Below, one piece after another: positions 26,082-35,076 of a DNA stretch of 64,000 nt. The notes under the pieces were generated by a model. That model did no database searches. It was not told the origin of the DNA and saw nothing but the letters and a program-made list of their open reading frames with translations. Origin of the DNA: Clostridium gelidum. Lineage in GTDB: Bacteria; Bacillota; Clostridia; Clostridiales; Clostridiaceae. The translations under genes and the position numbers were made by a program. How positions within the stretch are numbered: the stretch's first letter is position 1; each line of letters starts with the position of its first letter. The stretch lies in assembly GCF_019977655.1 (NCBI RefSeq), contig NZ_AP024849.1, positions 1,831,001 to 1,895,000 on the forward strand. Direction: 5' to 3'.

Positions 26082-26828
26082 ATGAAAAAAATGTTAATAA
26101 GAGCAGACGACCTTGGATATAGTGAAGCTGTGAATTACGGAATTGAAAAATCTATAAAAAATGGAGTAGTTAAATCAGTAGGCATGATGACAAACATGGT
26201 TGCTGCAAGCCATGGATTCAATTTAATAAAAGATTATAGTATTTGTTTAGGACAACACACAAATATTTGTATAGGTAAACCAGTTTGTAATCCACAAGTA
26301 ATTCCAAGTTTGGTTAATGAAAATGGTGAATTTAAATCATCAAGTGATTATCGTAATTCAGAGCAAGATATTGTTGTTTTGGAAGAAGTTGTTATGGAAA
26401 TCGAAGCACAATATAAACAATTTGTTCAATTGACTGGATATAAACCTAAATATTTAGATGGTCATGCTATTAAAAGTGAGAACTTCTTCAATGGATTGGA
26501 AATTGTTGCTAGAAAATTAAATCTAAAGTATTCAGGAATGACTTTTGGAAATAAACCAATGATTGTAGGTGAAACGAATGTTTACGTTCATATAGCGCAT
26601 TCTATTGAACAGAAGTCAATTGAGCCCTTAATTGAAGCGGTTGAGCAAGGTCATGAAGGTGACTGTGACATGGTTATTACTCATCCTGGGTATATTGATG
26701 CGTATATATTAGAAAATTCATCAGTAAATATTCCAAGGGTTTATGAAGTGGAAATGTTATGTAGTGAAACTACAAAAGAATATTTGAAACGTAATGATAT
26801 TAAGTTAGTAACATATGATGATTTATAG
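26082..26828 (+). CDS. YdjC/ChbG family carbohydrate deacetylase
   Basis: A 248-residue YdjC-fold protein. The metal-binding motif is visible in MLIRADDLGYSEAVNYG (Asp pair near residue 7-8), with the later LGQHTNI and KYLDGHA histidines and DMVITHPGYID near the end. ChbG removes one acetyl group from chitooligosaccharides; other members act on other acylated sugars in the cytoplasm. It is 14 bp after the EIIBC gene and so certainly cotranscribed. Together with two esterases downstream it points to a substituted sugar as the imported substrate (inference). Confidence 0.85.
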   Translation: MKKMLIRADDLGYSEAVNYGIEKSIKNGVVKSVGMMTNMVAASHGFNLIKDYSICLGQHTNICIGKPVCNPQVIPSLVNENGEFKSSSDYRNSEQDIVVLEEVVMEIEAQYKQFVQLTGYKPKYLDGHAIKSENFFNGLEIVARKLNLKYSGMTFGNKPMIVGETNVYVHIAHSIEQKSIEPLIEAVEQGHEGDCDMVITHPGYIDAYILENSSVNIPRVYEVEMLCSETTKEYLKRNDIKLVTYDDL

Positions 26829-27107
26829 TAAAAAATAAACAGAGCTTACTTATTAACCTATTAAATATTCAAAGTACTAATGGAATGTTGTTTAAATTTT
26901 AATGTGTAAGATTTTTGAATAATTTTGTTAAGAAAATTTTCGTCTAATAATTAGGTTTAAATAATTCTGAAACTAGTATCTTTGATATTTGTGAAGTTGA
27001 TAGGTAAGCAATAAATAAAAAGGACTATTAAACAAACATTGAGGTTAATTTTAGGTACATATATAAGTTACTTTAGTTTGATTATGGATGAATTTTTAGA
27101 AGGTGAG

Positions 27108-27587
27108 ATGATTAAAATATTAGGGTTTTTAAAAAAAGAAAAAAGTAGTAGTGATATAGTTGCAGTTTGTAATGCTGTTATGTTTCCTATTGAAGAAGTT
27201 AATGATCAGGTCTTTTCTCAAAAGTTAATGGGTAATGGTGTTGCTTTTAAATTATTGAATAATATAATTTCTTCGCCTTGTGAGGGTGGACTTACTACAA
27301 TATTTCCCACAGGACATGCTTTTGGGATTACAAGAAGTGATGGTGTTGAAATTTTGGTTCATATAGGAATTGATACAGTTAATCTAGAAGGTGAAGGATT
27401 TACAATTTTATCTAAGCAAGGGAAAAAGGTTAAATGTGGTGAACCAATTATTGAGCTCAATTTAGATTTGCTGAAGGAGAAAAATGTTGATTTGTCTACA
27501 ATGCTCATTATTACAAATAGCAGTGATAAAGATATTAAGTTTGTAGAATACGGGCAGGTTAGTAATAAACAAAAAATAAATTTATAG
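27108..27587 (+). CDS. PTS glucose-type EIIA
   Basis: A 160-residue EIIA of the glucose family: VMFPIEEVNDQVFSQKLMG, IISSPCEGGLTTIFPTGHAF and the active-site His in GVEILVHIGIDTV (His85 from this start). It passes phosphate from HPr to the EIIB cysteine of the separate EIIBC. The open frame goes back to 27039, but AGAAGGTGAG right before the ATG at 27108 and the normal family length favour this start. The 279 bp before it hold no gene and no clear terminator. It is 10 bp before the first esterase. Confidence 0.88.
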   Translation: MIKILGFLKKEKSSSDIVAVCNAVMFPIEEVNDQVFSQKLMGNGVAFKLLNNIISSPCEGGLTTIFPTGHAFGITRSDGVEILVHIGIDTVNLEGEGFTILSKQGKKVKCGEPIIELNLDLLKEKNVDLSTMLIITNSSDKDIKFVEYGQVSNKQKINL

Positions 27588-27597
27588 GAGGGTTGAA

Positions 27598-28512
27598 ATG
27601 AAAAAAGAAGATTATTCCATTTATGAATATAGAATGGAAAAAGAAATGCAAAATTACGAAGCAGTATATAGTGAAAAATTAAATGGCAAATTTGAAAAAA
27701 TTACAGTAAGAACAAGCATTTCTGGATATGTGGATGGAGATATATATAGACCAGAAAATTATGATAACACAGAAGTTCTACCAGTTATGTTTAATTTTCA
27801 TGGTGGAGGTAATGTTCTTGGTTATTCAGAAGTTGATGGAATATACTGCCAAAGATTAGCTAATATTGCACATTGTGCTGTAATTAATGTTGATTATTGT
27901 TTGGCTCCAGAATTTAAATTTCCTAAACCTATTTTGTCAACATATGAGGCAATAGTTAAAATAAAGAAAAATAGTAATTTATATAAAATCAATGCCAATA
28001 AAATTGTTGTTGGTGGTCATAGTGCAGGAGGATATATAGCAGCAGCATTATGTTTATTGGATCGTGAAAAAAAAGAAATTGGTATACGCGGACAAATTTT
28101 GGATTATGCACCTTTAAAACAATCTTTGAGTGAAGAAGATAGACAGGCGCTTGACCCAAGTAAAGCAATGAGTCCTAGCAGAATGCTTCAATATATTAAC
28201 TGGTATTTTGATAATCTTGAAGATTTAAGTGATCCTTTGGCTTCACCTTTATTAGCTGATTTACATGATCTTCCAAGGATGCTTATTTTGGGGGCTGAAT
28301 ATGACTCGTTATTAAAGGAAGAAGAAGATTTTGCAAAGAAGGCTGAAGAAGCTGGAATAGATGTAAAATTTGAAATATTTCAGGAATGTCAACATGGTTT
28401 TACTCACAAATGGCTTAAAGAATTTAATGAAAAAGAAGCTGATAGAGCATGGACGATGATGGGGAAATTTTTAGTGGATACTTTTGATAGTAAAGATAAA
28501 AGAAAGTATTAA
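27598..28512 (+). CDS. Alpha/beta hydrolase (HSL-type acetyl esterase)
   Basis: A 304-residue hydrolase of the hormone-sensitive-lipase group. It has the oxyanion motif FHGGGNVLGY, the nucleophile elbow GGHSAGGYIAA, the acid region LILGAEYDSL and the catalytic His in ECQHGFTHKW. No signal peptide, so it works inside the cell. The family includes acetyl esterases acting on short acyl esters of sugars. AGGAGGG sits before the ATG. Position between EIIA and the GH32 enzyme suggests it strips acyl groups from the imported sugar phosphate (inference). Confidence 0.85.
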   Translation: MKKEDYSIYEYRMEKEMQNYEAVYSEKLNGKFEKITVRTSISGYVDGDIYRPENYDNTEVLPVMFNFHGGGNVLGYSEVDGIYCQRLANIAHCAVINVDYCLAPEFKFPKPILSTYEAIVKIKKNSNLYKINANKIVVGGHSAGGYIAAALCLLDREKKEIGIRGQILDYAPLKQSLSEEDRQALDPSKAMSPSRMLQYINWYFDNLEDLSDPLASPLLADLHDLPRMLILGAEYDSLLKEEEDFAKKAEEAGIDVKFEIFQECQHGFTHKWLKEFNEKEADRAWTMMGKFLVDTFDSKDKRKY

Positions 28513-28597
28513 TATTTACCTGTTAAAAGGTTATAAAAATCAACGCTTTTGTAATTTTACAAGCGACTAATTATCGTTTGAGAATGGAGAGAAAATA

Positions 28598-29503
28598 ATG
28601 AAACCTGAGATGAAATATACATATGAAGAGATGAGTAAGGTGATTAATTATCCAAAAGGAATGAAGATGATTAAAGGAAATAAAGATAATATACGAGCAT
28701 TTATCGGTGAAGATGTTGTATATAATAAAAGGGATGGAATTGAATTAAAGTTAAGACTTGTTTATCCAGAAACTCTTGATGAAAATAAAAAATATCCTTT
28801 GTTTTTTCATGTTCAAGGTTCAGCCTGGATGAAGCAAAATCTAAATAGCCACATTTTAGATTTTAAAGATATTGTTACATTTGGATATATTTTAGCAGTT
28901 GTAGAGTATCGTCCCAGCGATGTAGCCTTATTTCCAGCGCAAGTATTGGATGCAAAATGTGCAATGAGATATATTCAAAATCATAGTGATGAACTTCATA
29001 TTGATATGAATAATGTATTTGTATCTGGTGAATCAAGTGGAGGGCATACCTCTTCTTTGTGTTGGGCTACATGGAAGAATTCAAAGTTAGATTATACAGA
29101 TGAAAATCTTTGTAATGTAAGAGGATTTGTTGACTTATATGGAGTAAGTAATTTGGCGACTATACATAAATATCGTTCGGCTTTTGAACATAAAAAATTC
29201 TCTCCAGCGACTATGATAATTGGTGTTGATAGTCTTTTAGAAAATTTAGAGTTAGCACTAAAAGCTTCACCTATTTCGTATATTGATGATGAATCAAATA
29301 ATGATCCATTACTGATTATGCATGGTAATAAAGACCGTGTTGTTCCATTTGAGCAAAGTATAGAGATATATGAGAAATGTGTCAAACATAATAAGAATGT
29401 AGAATTTTATTGTGTTGATGATGCGGATCATGGAGGAAATGTATTCTATTGCCAAGACACATTAAATGCACTTATTGATTTTCTAGAAAAATATGCACAT
29501 TAG
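28598..29503 (+). CDS. Alpha/beta hydrolase, peptidase S9/esterase-like
   Basis: A 301-residue hydrolase with the nucleophile elbow SGESSGGHTSS, the acid-region strand DPLLIMHGNKDRVVPFEQS and the catalytic His of DDADHGGNVF. The oxyanion segment reads HVQGSAWMKQN, typical of the dienelactone-hydrolase/prolyl-oligopeptidase-like group. No signal peptide. It lies 85 bp after the first esterase and is only loosely similar to it, so the pair may remove different acyl groups or positions. Good ribosome site (GGAGAG). Confidence 0.82.
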   Translation: MKPEMKYTYEEMSKVINYPKGMKMIKGNKDNIRAFIGEDVVYNKRDGIELKLRLVYPETLDENKKYPLFFHVQGSAWMKQNLNSHILDFKDIVTFGYILAVVEYRPSDVALFPAQVLDAKCAMRYIQNHSDELHIDMNNVFVSGESSGGHTSSLCWATWKNSKLDYTDENLCNVRGFVDLYGVSNLATIHKYRSAFEHKKFSPATMIIGVDSLLENLELALKASPISYIDDESNNDPLLIMHGNKDRVVPFEQSIEIYEKCVKHNKNVEFYCVDDADHGGNVFYCQDTLNALIDFLEKYAH

Positions 29504-29623
29504 AAAAAGTAGCTATGCTGCATATAAGAACATTTTATAGCATTAGAAAAAAAATGAGGGTATATCTTTAGAATTAATTAAAAGAAAGTGTGTAAGAGAA
29601 ATTGGTGAGAAAAGAGTGGTGGA

Positions 29624-31084
29624 ATGTTAAAATCATATGAAGAAATAAATCAAGCCATAAAGAATTATTATAGTAATAAAAACAATATAAAAAGTAATAT
29701 ATGGAGAAATAATTTCCACGTTGAGATGCCATTTGGATTAATGAATGATCCAAATGGATTATGCTATTATGATAACAAATTTTATATATTTTACCAATGG
29801 AATCCTTTTGGGTGTGAACATAAAACAAAGCACTGGGGATTGGTTACAACAGCTGATTTTATTAATTTTACTAATCCGGAAATAGTTTTAAAACCAGAGG
29901 AATGGTTTGATAAAGGTGGATGTTATTCAGGAGGGGCTTATGTTAAAGATGGCACCTTAAAGTTATTTTATACTGGAAATGTTAAAGGGATTAATAATGA
30001 AAGAAAATCATATCAATGTGTGGTTGACTATAATAAAGATTGGTTATTTGAGAAAAAAGGTGTATTAATTGATAAAGAGCCAGAAGGCTACACATCTCAA
30101 TTTAGAGATCCGATGATATTTGAAAACAATGGGATTTATTACATGGTGCTTGGAGTTCAAACTAAAGAATTAAAAGGAAGAGCATTAATATATGAATCAA
30201 AGGATATAAATAGGTGGAGTTTCGTTGGTGAATTAAAAACAGATATGAAAGATTTAGGTTATATGTGGGAATGTCCAAACCTATTTAGAGTAAATAAGGA
30301 TAAAGTTGCATTTATGTTTTCTCCTCAAGGATTAAAAGAAGAAGAATTCAAACATCAAAATATTTATCAATCAGGATATGTAATTGGAGAATTAAATTTA
30401 GATGAAGTTTTCCTAAATAACCATACTGAATTTAAAGAAATTGATATGGGTTTTGATTTCTATGCACCACAAGTATTTAATCATAAGGGTAAAAATATTA
30501 TGATAGGTTGGATAGGAATGCCTGATAAAGATAAAGAATATTTAAGCTCAGAATATGGTTGGATGTTTGGAATGACTATGCCAAGAGTTTTAGAATATAA
30601 AGATAATGCTATATATCAAAAGCCACTTGAACTTTTAAAAGAGTTAAGGGAATCGAAGATTGTAGATTTTAAAAGTCAATATGTAGATAATTATAGTATC
30701 AAACTTGATTCACGAACTATAGAATGCAACTTAGATTTAGATATAAATAATTCTGATAATATGGAGCTGAAACTTAAATTTAAAGATGAACATATTTCAA
30801 TATCATATAGCAAAAAAGATGAAATATGCATAGTAGATAGAAATAATATGGAGCTTGGTGGAAAAGGAGTACGAAAATTTAAATTAAAAATTGATAAATC
30901 ATTAAAGATGCATATGTTCATAGATAATTCATTTATAGAAATATATTATCAAGATGGATTAGAAACAACAACTTTAGCGTATTTTCCTAAGAGTGATGAT
31001 TTTGAAATTGAAATCAAGAATAAGGTGAAAATAAATAAATTGCAAATTTGGAGTTTAAGGAGAATTAATTATGTAGAGTCATAG
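29624..31084 (+). CDS. GH32 beta-fructofuranosidase / sucrose-6-phosphate hydrolase
   Basis: A 486-residue GH32 enzyme. All three acidic motifs are visible: the nucleophile in GLMNDPNG (Asp42), the transition-state stabiliser in FRDPMIF (about 162-164) and the acid/base in MWECPN (about 220). The C-terminal beta-sandwich follows (ELKLKFKDEHISISY, FIDNSFIEIYYQDGLETTT). There is no signal peptide, so it acts in the cytoplasm, as expected for cleaving sucrose 6-phosphate delivered by the PTS. Last gene of the operon, before a terminator. Confidence 0.9.
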   Translation: MLKSYEEINQAIKNYYSNKNNIKSNIWRNNFHVEMPFGLMNDPNGLCYYDNKFYIFYQWNPFGCEHKTKHWGLVTTADFINFTNPEIVLKPEEWFDKGGCYSGGAYVKDGTLKLFYTGNVKGINNERKSYQCVVDYNKDWLFEKKGVLIDKEPEGYTSQFRDPMIFENNGIYYMVLGVQTKELKGRALIYESKDINRWSFVGELKTDMKDLGYMWECPNLFRVNKDKVAFMFSPQGLKEEEFKHQNIYQSGYVIGELNLDEVFLNNHTEFKEIDMGFDFYAPQVFNHKGKNIMIGWIGMPDKDKEYLSSEYGWMFGMTMPRVLEYKDNAIYQKPLELLKELRESKIVDFKSQYVDNYSIKLDSRTIECNLDLDINNSDNMELKLKFKDEHISISYSKKDEICIVDRNNMELGGKGVRKFKLKIDKSLKMHMFIDNSFIEIYYQDGLETTTLAYFPKSDDFEIEIKNKVKINKLQIWSLRRINYVES

Positions 31085-31222
31085 ACTTTGTAACTCTTAT
31101 TGTGGATATCTTTAATTTTATTGGTATAAGGAATATATAAGAAGTAATTGTCAAAATATCTAATGTAAGGTTTTGTTTAAATTGATATATGTAAATACAA
31201 TATGGAGTAATTTAGGTTGATT

Positions 31223-31258
31223 AAAGCATTAGTTGGGCGATCCAATTAATGCTTTTTA
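31223..31258 (+). terminator. Terminator of the sugar operon
   Basis: Stem AAAGCATTAGTTGG/CCAATTAATGCTTT (31223-31236/31242-31255) with one mismatch, then TTAATTT. It closes the LacI-PTS-GH32 unit. Confidence 0.75.
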
Positions 31259-31265
31259 ATTTACA

Positions 31266-31460
31266 GGATATTTCAAAAAAATTAGTGAAAGAATGGACGA
31301 GCAAGATAATCATTATTTAGAATTAAATATACAAAATAGAGAAGTGAAATATATTATTAGAACGAAAATCTTAAAATGGTTTGAAGAAAAGGTAAAAAGG
31401 TATATGTTTATAAAGATAAAAATTAATATTTCTAATCAATTTATTAATGTTTTTTTCTAG
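31266..31460 (+). pseudogene. C-terminal fragment of an AAA-ATPase/PD-(D/E)XK protein
   Basis: A frame without start codon reads GYFKKISERMDEQDNHYLEL, then NIQNREVKYIIRTKILKWFE and stops at 31460. The pattern GY(L/F)K...Y-L-NxEV--I----I--WF is that of the middle-to-late part of AAA-ATPase-like (DUF1703) proteins, which are abundant in clostridia. Only ~60 residues remain. Confidence 0.4.
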
Positions 31461-31509
31461 ATTTCCAAAAAAATGTAATTTAAACAAGGTTATAAATAAA
31501 AGTGAACAA

Positions 31510-31776
31510 TTAAAAGAATGCATTTACAAAGGTAAAAAAATACCGCGAATTATTTTCATCTCTAATATCTGGTATTAAAATAAAACCAACATTTGAGTTT
31601 TGAAAATATATATTATCTAGCTCTGAAACTAGCCCGATATATAAAGTATTGTCTTGCAAAGGAGAGGAGTTAAGTATTGGATTAACCATATTGTATGAAA
31701 TAGAGTTTTTATTATCACAAGATATTTTAAAATTTTCTTTATTAATTCTTTTTAGTAGTTTTTTTAATGTTAACAT
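31510..31776 (-). pseudogene. N-terminal fragment of a PucR-like regulator
   Basis: 88 residues starting MLTLKKLLKRINKEN with NTLYIGLVSELDNI and NSNVGFILIPDI, reminiscent of the N-terminal sensory domain of clostridial PucR-type regulators. A ribosome site (AAAGGAAG) precedes the ATG, but the rest of the protein, including the DNA-binding domain, is missing. It could be a small intact protein of unknown role. Confidence 0.4.
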
Positions 31777-32189
31777 TTATATCTTCCTTTCAATATAGGT
31801 TGTGCTTTTTGCACTTTTTTCAATAATGAGATTTTGAATTCTACACAATGCTTAATAAATATTGAAATGTTATAATATTACTTGCGCTACTATATAAATT
31901 AATGTATTTAGTATATCACAATCGTGTATATTGATGAACAAATGAAAAAGTATACTAATAAAATAAGGTTATGTATATTAAGGAAGCATTTCAACTATGA
32001 AATAAGTGTTTTTGCTAGAGTAATTTGCACTTATGAAGAGATTTAAAGGGTATTTTAATTATGCCTGTAGAATCTAGCATGAAGAAAAATACAAAAACAA
32101 GTAAGCAAAAAAAGTCAGAATAATTAGCTAAAAATATAAGTATTGAATTAAACAATTAGTAATTTAAAGAAAAGGGGATAGTAATAATA
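31777..32189. other. Non-coding stretch before chemotaxis receptor relic
   Basis: AT-rich. I see only short frames (for example one ending near 32122) with no family resemblance and no structured element. Confidence 0.45.
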
Positions 32190-33901
32190 ATGAATTTGTT
32201 AAATAATGTAAAAGTAAGGAGGAAATTGGTTGTATCGTTTCTAATAGTTGCACTTTTTATTGGTGTTGTAGGTGGAATTGGAATTATGGCACTTGAAAAT
32301 GCAGGAAAAGAATCAGAAAAGATGTATACTAATAATCTGCGTAATGTTTATATATTAAAAGATATGGAGCAAAATTTAACTGAAATAAGGTCAAGTTTAC
32401 TGTCATTAGTATATAAAAGATTGCCCTCTGAAAAGGCTGATTTAGAAGACAATATTGTAAAAAATAAAGAGCAAAATGATAATTATATAAGTGAATTTGA
32501 GAAATTTCAAAAAAGTGAACAGGTAAAGAAAGAATATGATACATTTATGGGTTATTTTCAACAATATAGAGATTTAAGAGAGAATGTTATTAAATTTGTA
32601 GATGAAGAAAACTATATAAAAGCGGAAGAAAACCTTTTGCAAACAACAGAGGTTAGAAAAAAAATGTTTGAAAGTTTAGATAAATTAATACAAACTGATT
32701 TAGATGAAGCTAAATTGGCAAATAATAATATTCATTCAACAAGTAAACTGTCAACTACTATAATGTGGATACTAACTTTTGTAGGATTTTTAATTGCAAT
32801 GTCTCTTGGTTTGCTTATAGCAAATGATATAAGTAAACCACTTAAAGAGATGATAGATTATGCAAAACGACTATCATCATATGATTTTTCAAGTTCAATG
32901 TCCATTACAAGGAAAGATGAATTTGGAAAACGGGTGTTGAGCTAAATAAAGCACAAGAGAATGTAAGTAATTTAGTTAAGGTAATTCAAGAAAAATCTGA
33001 AGATATAGGTGCATTTAGTGAAGAACTTTCAGCAACAGTTGAAGAGTTATCTTCTAAAGTTGCAAGCATAGATGAAGCAGTAAATAATATTAATAACAAT
33101 ATGCATGATTCAAGTGCAGGGACAGAAGAAATAAGTGCATCTATTCAAGAAGTTGATTCAAGTATAAATATACTTTCACAAAAGGCTATGGATGGAAGTG
33201 CGAATTCAAATGCTGCAAAAGATAGAGCTATAGAAGTTAAAAATAATAGCAAAAGAGCTTTAAATGAAGCTAAAGAAATATCAGATGAAAAACAACAAAG
33301 AATGATAAAAGTTATTGAAGATGGTAAGGTAGTAGACAATATTAGAGTTATGGCAGATACTATAGCGGATATAGCAGGCCAGACTAACCTGCTTGCATTA
33401 AATGCAGCAATAGAAGCAGCAAGGGCTGGGGATATGGGAAAAGGCTTTGCAGTTGTAGCCGAAGAGGTTAAAATTCTTGCTGAACAATCAGCTGATGCAG
33501 TAAAAAGTATTCAAGAAACTATAATGAAAGTACAAGATGCATTAAAAAATAGTATTGATACAGGAAATGACATATTAGAATTTATTAATAGAGATGTAAA
33601 TATACAATTTGAGGAATATGAAAAAACTGGTAATAGATATTATGAAGATTCTGATTTTGTAAGTAATATGTCAGAAGAAATTGCAGCAATGTCAGAAGAA
33701 GTAACAGCAACAGTGGGACAAGTAAGTGAAGCAATTCAAAATATGGCTTTTTCAGTTCAAAAATCAACTGAAGAAGCAGAAGTAATAAAAGAAAGTATGA
33801 ATGAAACCACAGAGGCTATAGAGCAAGTGGCAAAAACAGCTCAAAGTCAAGCAGAACTTGCGCAAAATCTTAATGAAATAATTCAAAAATTCAAGATTTA
33901 A
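32190..33901 (+). pseudogene. Methyl-accepting chemotaxis protein, frameshifted
   Basis: The first frame (32190-32945) gives a TM segment, a four-helix-bundle sensor domain (residues ~30-185), a second TM and a HAMP domain ending KDEFGKRVLS then stop. The rest, in another frame from about 32930 to 33901, gives ELNKAQENVSNLVKVIQEKS, the signalling tip AGQTNLLALNAAIEAARAGD and the distal helix. One extra A in the run 32927-32930 would restore GKTGVELNKAQ and a ~570-residue receptor. So the gene is broken by a one-base deletion, or the base is a sequence error. Ligand unknown. Confidence 0.85.
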
Positions 33902-33936
33902 AAGTAAGAAATACATATATATATACATAAAACTAG

Positions 33937-33978
33937 GAAACCGACTCAAATCATATAGTGGATTTGGGTCAGTTCTTT
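33937..33978 (+). terminator. Terminator after the broken receptor gene
   Basis: Stem 33937-33950/33959-33972 (AACCGACTCAAATC with GATTTGGGTCAGTT, one mismatch, one G-U) followed by CTTTTTG. Confidence 0.7.
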
Positions 33979-34084
33979 TTGATATTATTGGGCGAGAATG
34001 ATCACGCGGACAGCATGGAATACCGTATTCGTTTAAAGGGGAATCTACATTTTCTAGTGTAAGCATAGTTTTTTTAGGAATATA

Positions 34085-34321
34085 TGCTTTCTTGAAAAAG
34101 AAGGTGTAGTAAGAAGAGAAAATGCAGATATTGATATAAGAGTTGTTAATATCTATATTACTAAAGCTGGACTAGAGATGGTAAATGATATTGAAGTTTA
34201 TAATTATGACACAGTGAAAAAGAACTTTGATAAATTTCCGGAAGAAGCTATTCACATGTTGCTTCAAGCAATATCGCAGTTGGATGTTCTTTTGAATTTG
34301 CAAGATATGAGTAGAAAATAA
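34085..34321 (+). pseudogene. MarR family regulator, C-terminal fragment
   Basis: A frame ending at 34321 reads FLEKEGVVRRENADIDIRVV and NIYITKAGLEMVNDIE, the wing and following helix of a MarR regulator, then a dimerisation helix to LQDMSRK. The N-terminal half, with the recognition helix, is missing. Confidence 0.6.
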
Positions 34322-34507
34322 TTATACCAAAAGAAGCACAAGTAACATTATGTGGAACAGATGCTGGAGCAGAAATGTTTGGATTAGCTTTTGAAGACCA
34401 AGGATATACTGTATTTAATAAAGCTTCGCATGGTAAATTAGTTCAATTAAATAATTTTTATAATTGGTCTGTGGTGAAACTAAGTAAATTAGCTTTGCTA
34501 CAGACTA
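34321..34507 (+). pseudogene. Unidentified gene tail with its terminator
   Basis: Directly after the MarR fragment a frame reads IIPKEAQVTLCGTDAGAEMF, then GLAFEDQGYTVFNKASHGKL. It looks protein-coding but has no start; I do not recognise the family. It runs into a terminator hairpin (34465-34474/34498-34507, G-U containing, then ATTTTTTA). Confidence 0.4.
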
Positions 34508-35076
34508 TTTTTTATTGTGAAATACGAGGTAAATATAAGATTTTAGAAAGCTGAAACACTGATAAAATTCAATTCTTAACCAATGAATTTTGCAAATGAT
34601 GATGGACAATAAAGAAAGAAATTATGCCATTCAATAAAGAAATATAAAACTATAAAAACAGATATATAGATAAATATTTATAGGAAATATGCGGGTTAGT
34701 AAAGCTGGAAATCATTTAAGAGTTATGGGGTTGGCATTAAGAGCGTAGCAGAAAATTTATATGAAAATATAATTAAAGTTTAAATTAGTGCTGTAAACTT
34801 TGATTGAATATTAATCAATTGACTTATATTTTTTTGAAAAGTATAATTTTAAAATGAAGTTTTAAATTATTGGTTACAAAATAATCTTTAATAGAAAAGA
34901 ATTAACTAATGGTAGATAAGAAAAGTCGATTTCATAATTTTGGCTAAATGTATTGATAAAATTAAAATTTTATTTTTGGGGACTTTAAAGTTAATTTAAA
35001 TAAATAGAAGATTAAGAAGTGAGAGATACACCGTTTATTAATATTTGCGATATTATATAAAAAAGGGGGATTACAT
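34508..35076. other. Non-coding stretch before solute-binding protein gene
   Basis: No supported gene. A short frame near 34700-34780 (GVGIKSVAENLYENII) hints at a kinase-like tail but is too short to call. The promoter of the downstream lipoprotein gene should lie at the right end. Confidence 0.4.

Noticed and set aside
29574..29828. Minus-strand frame at the GH32 start
   Set aside because: Antisense to the conserved GH32 N-terminus and compositionally skewed.
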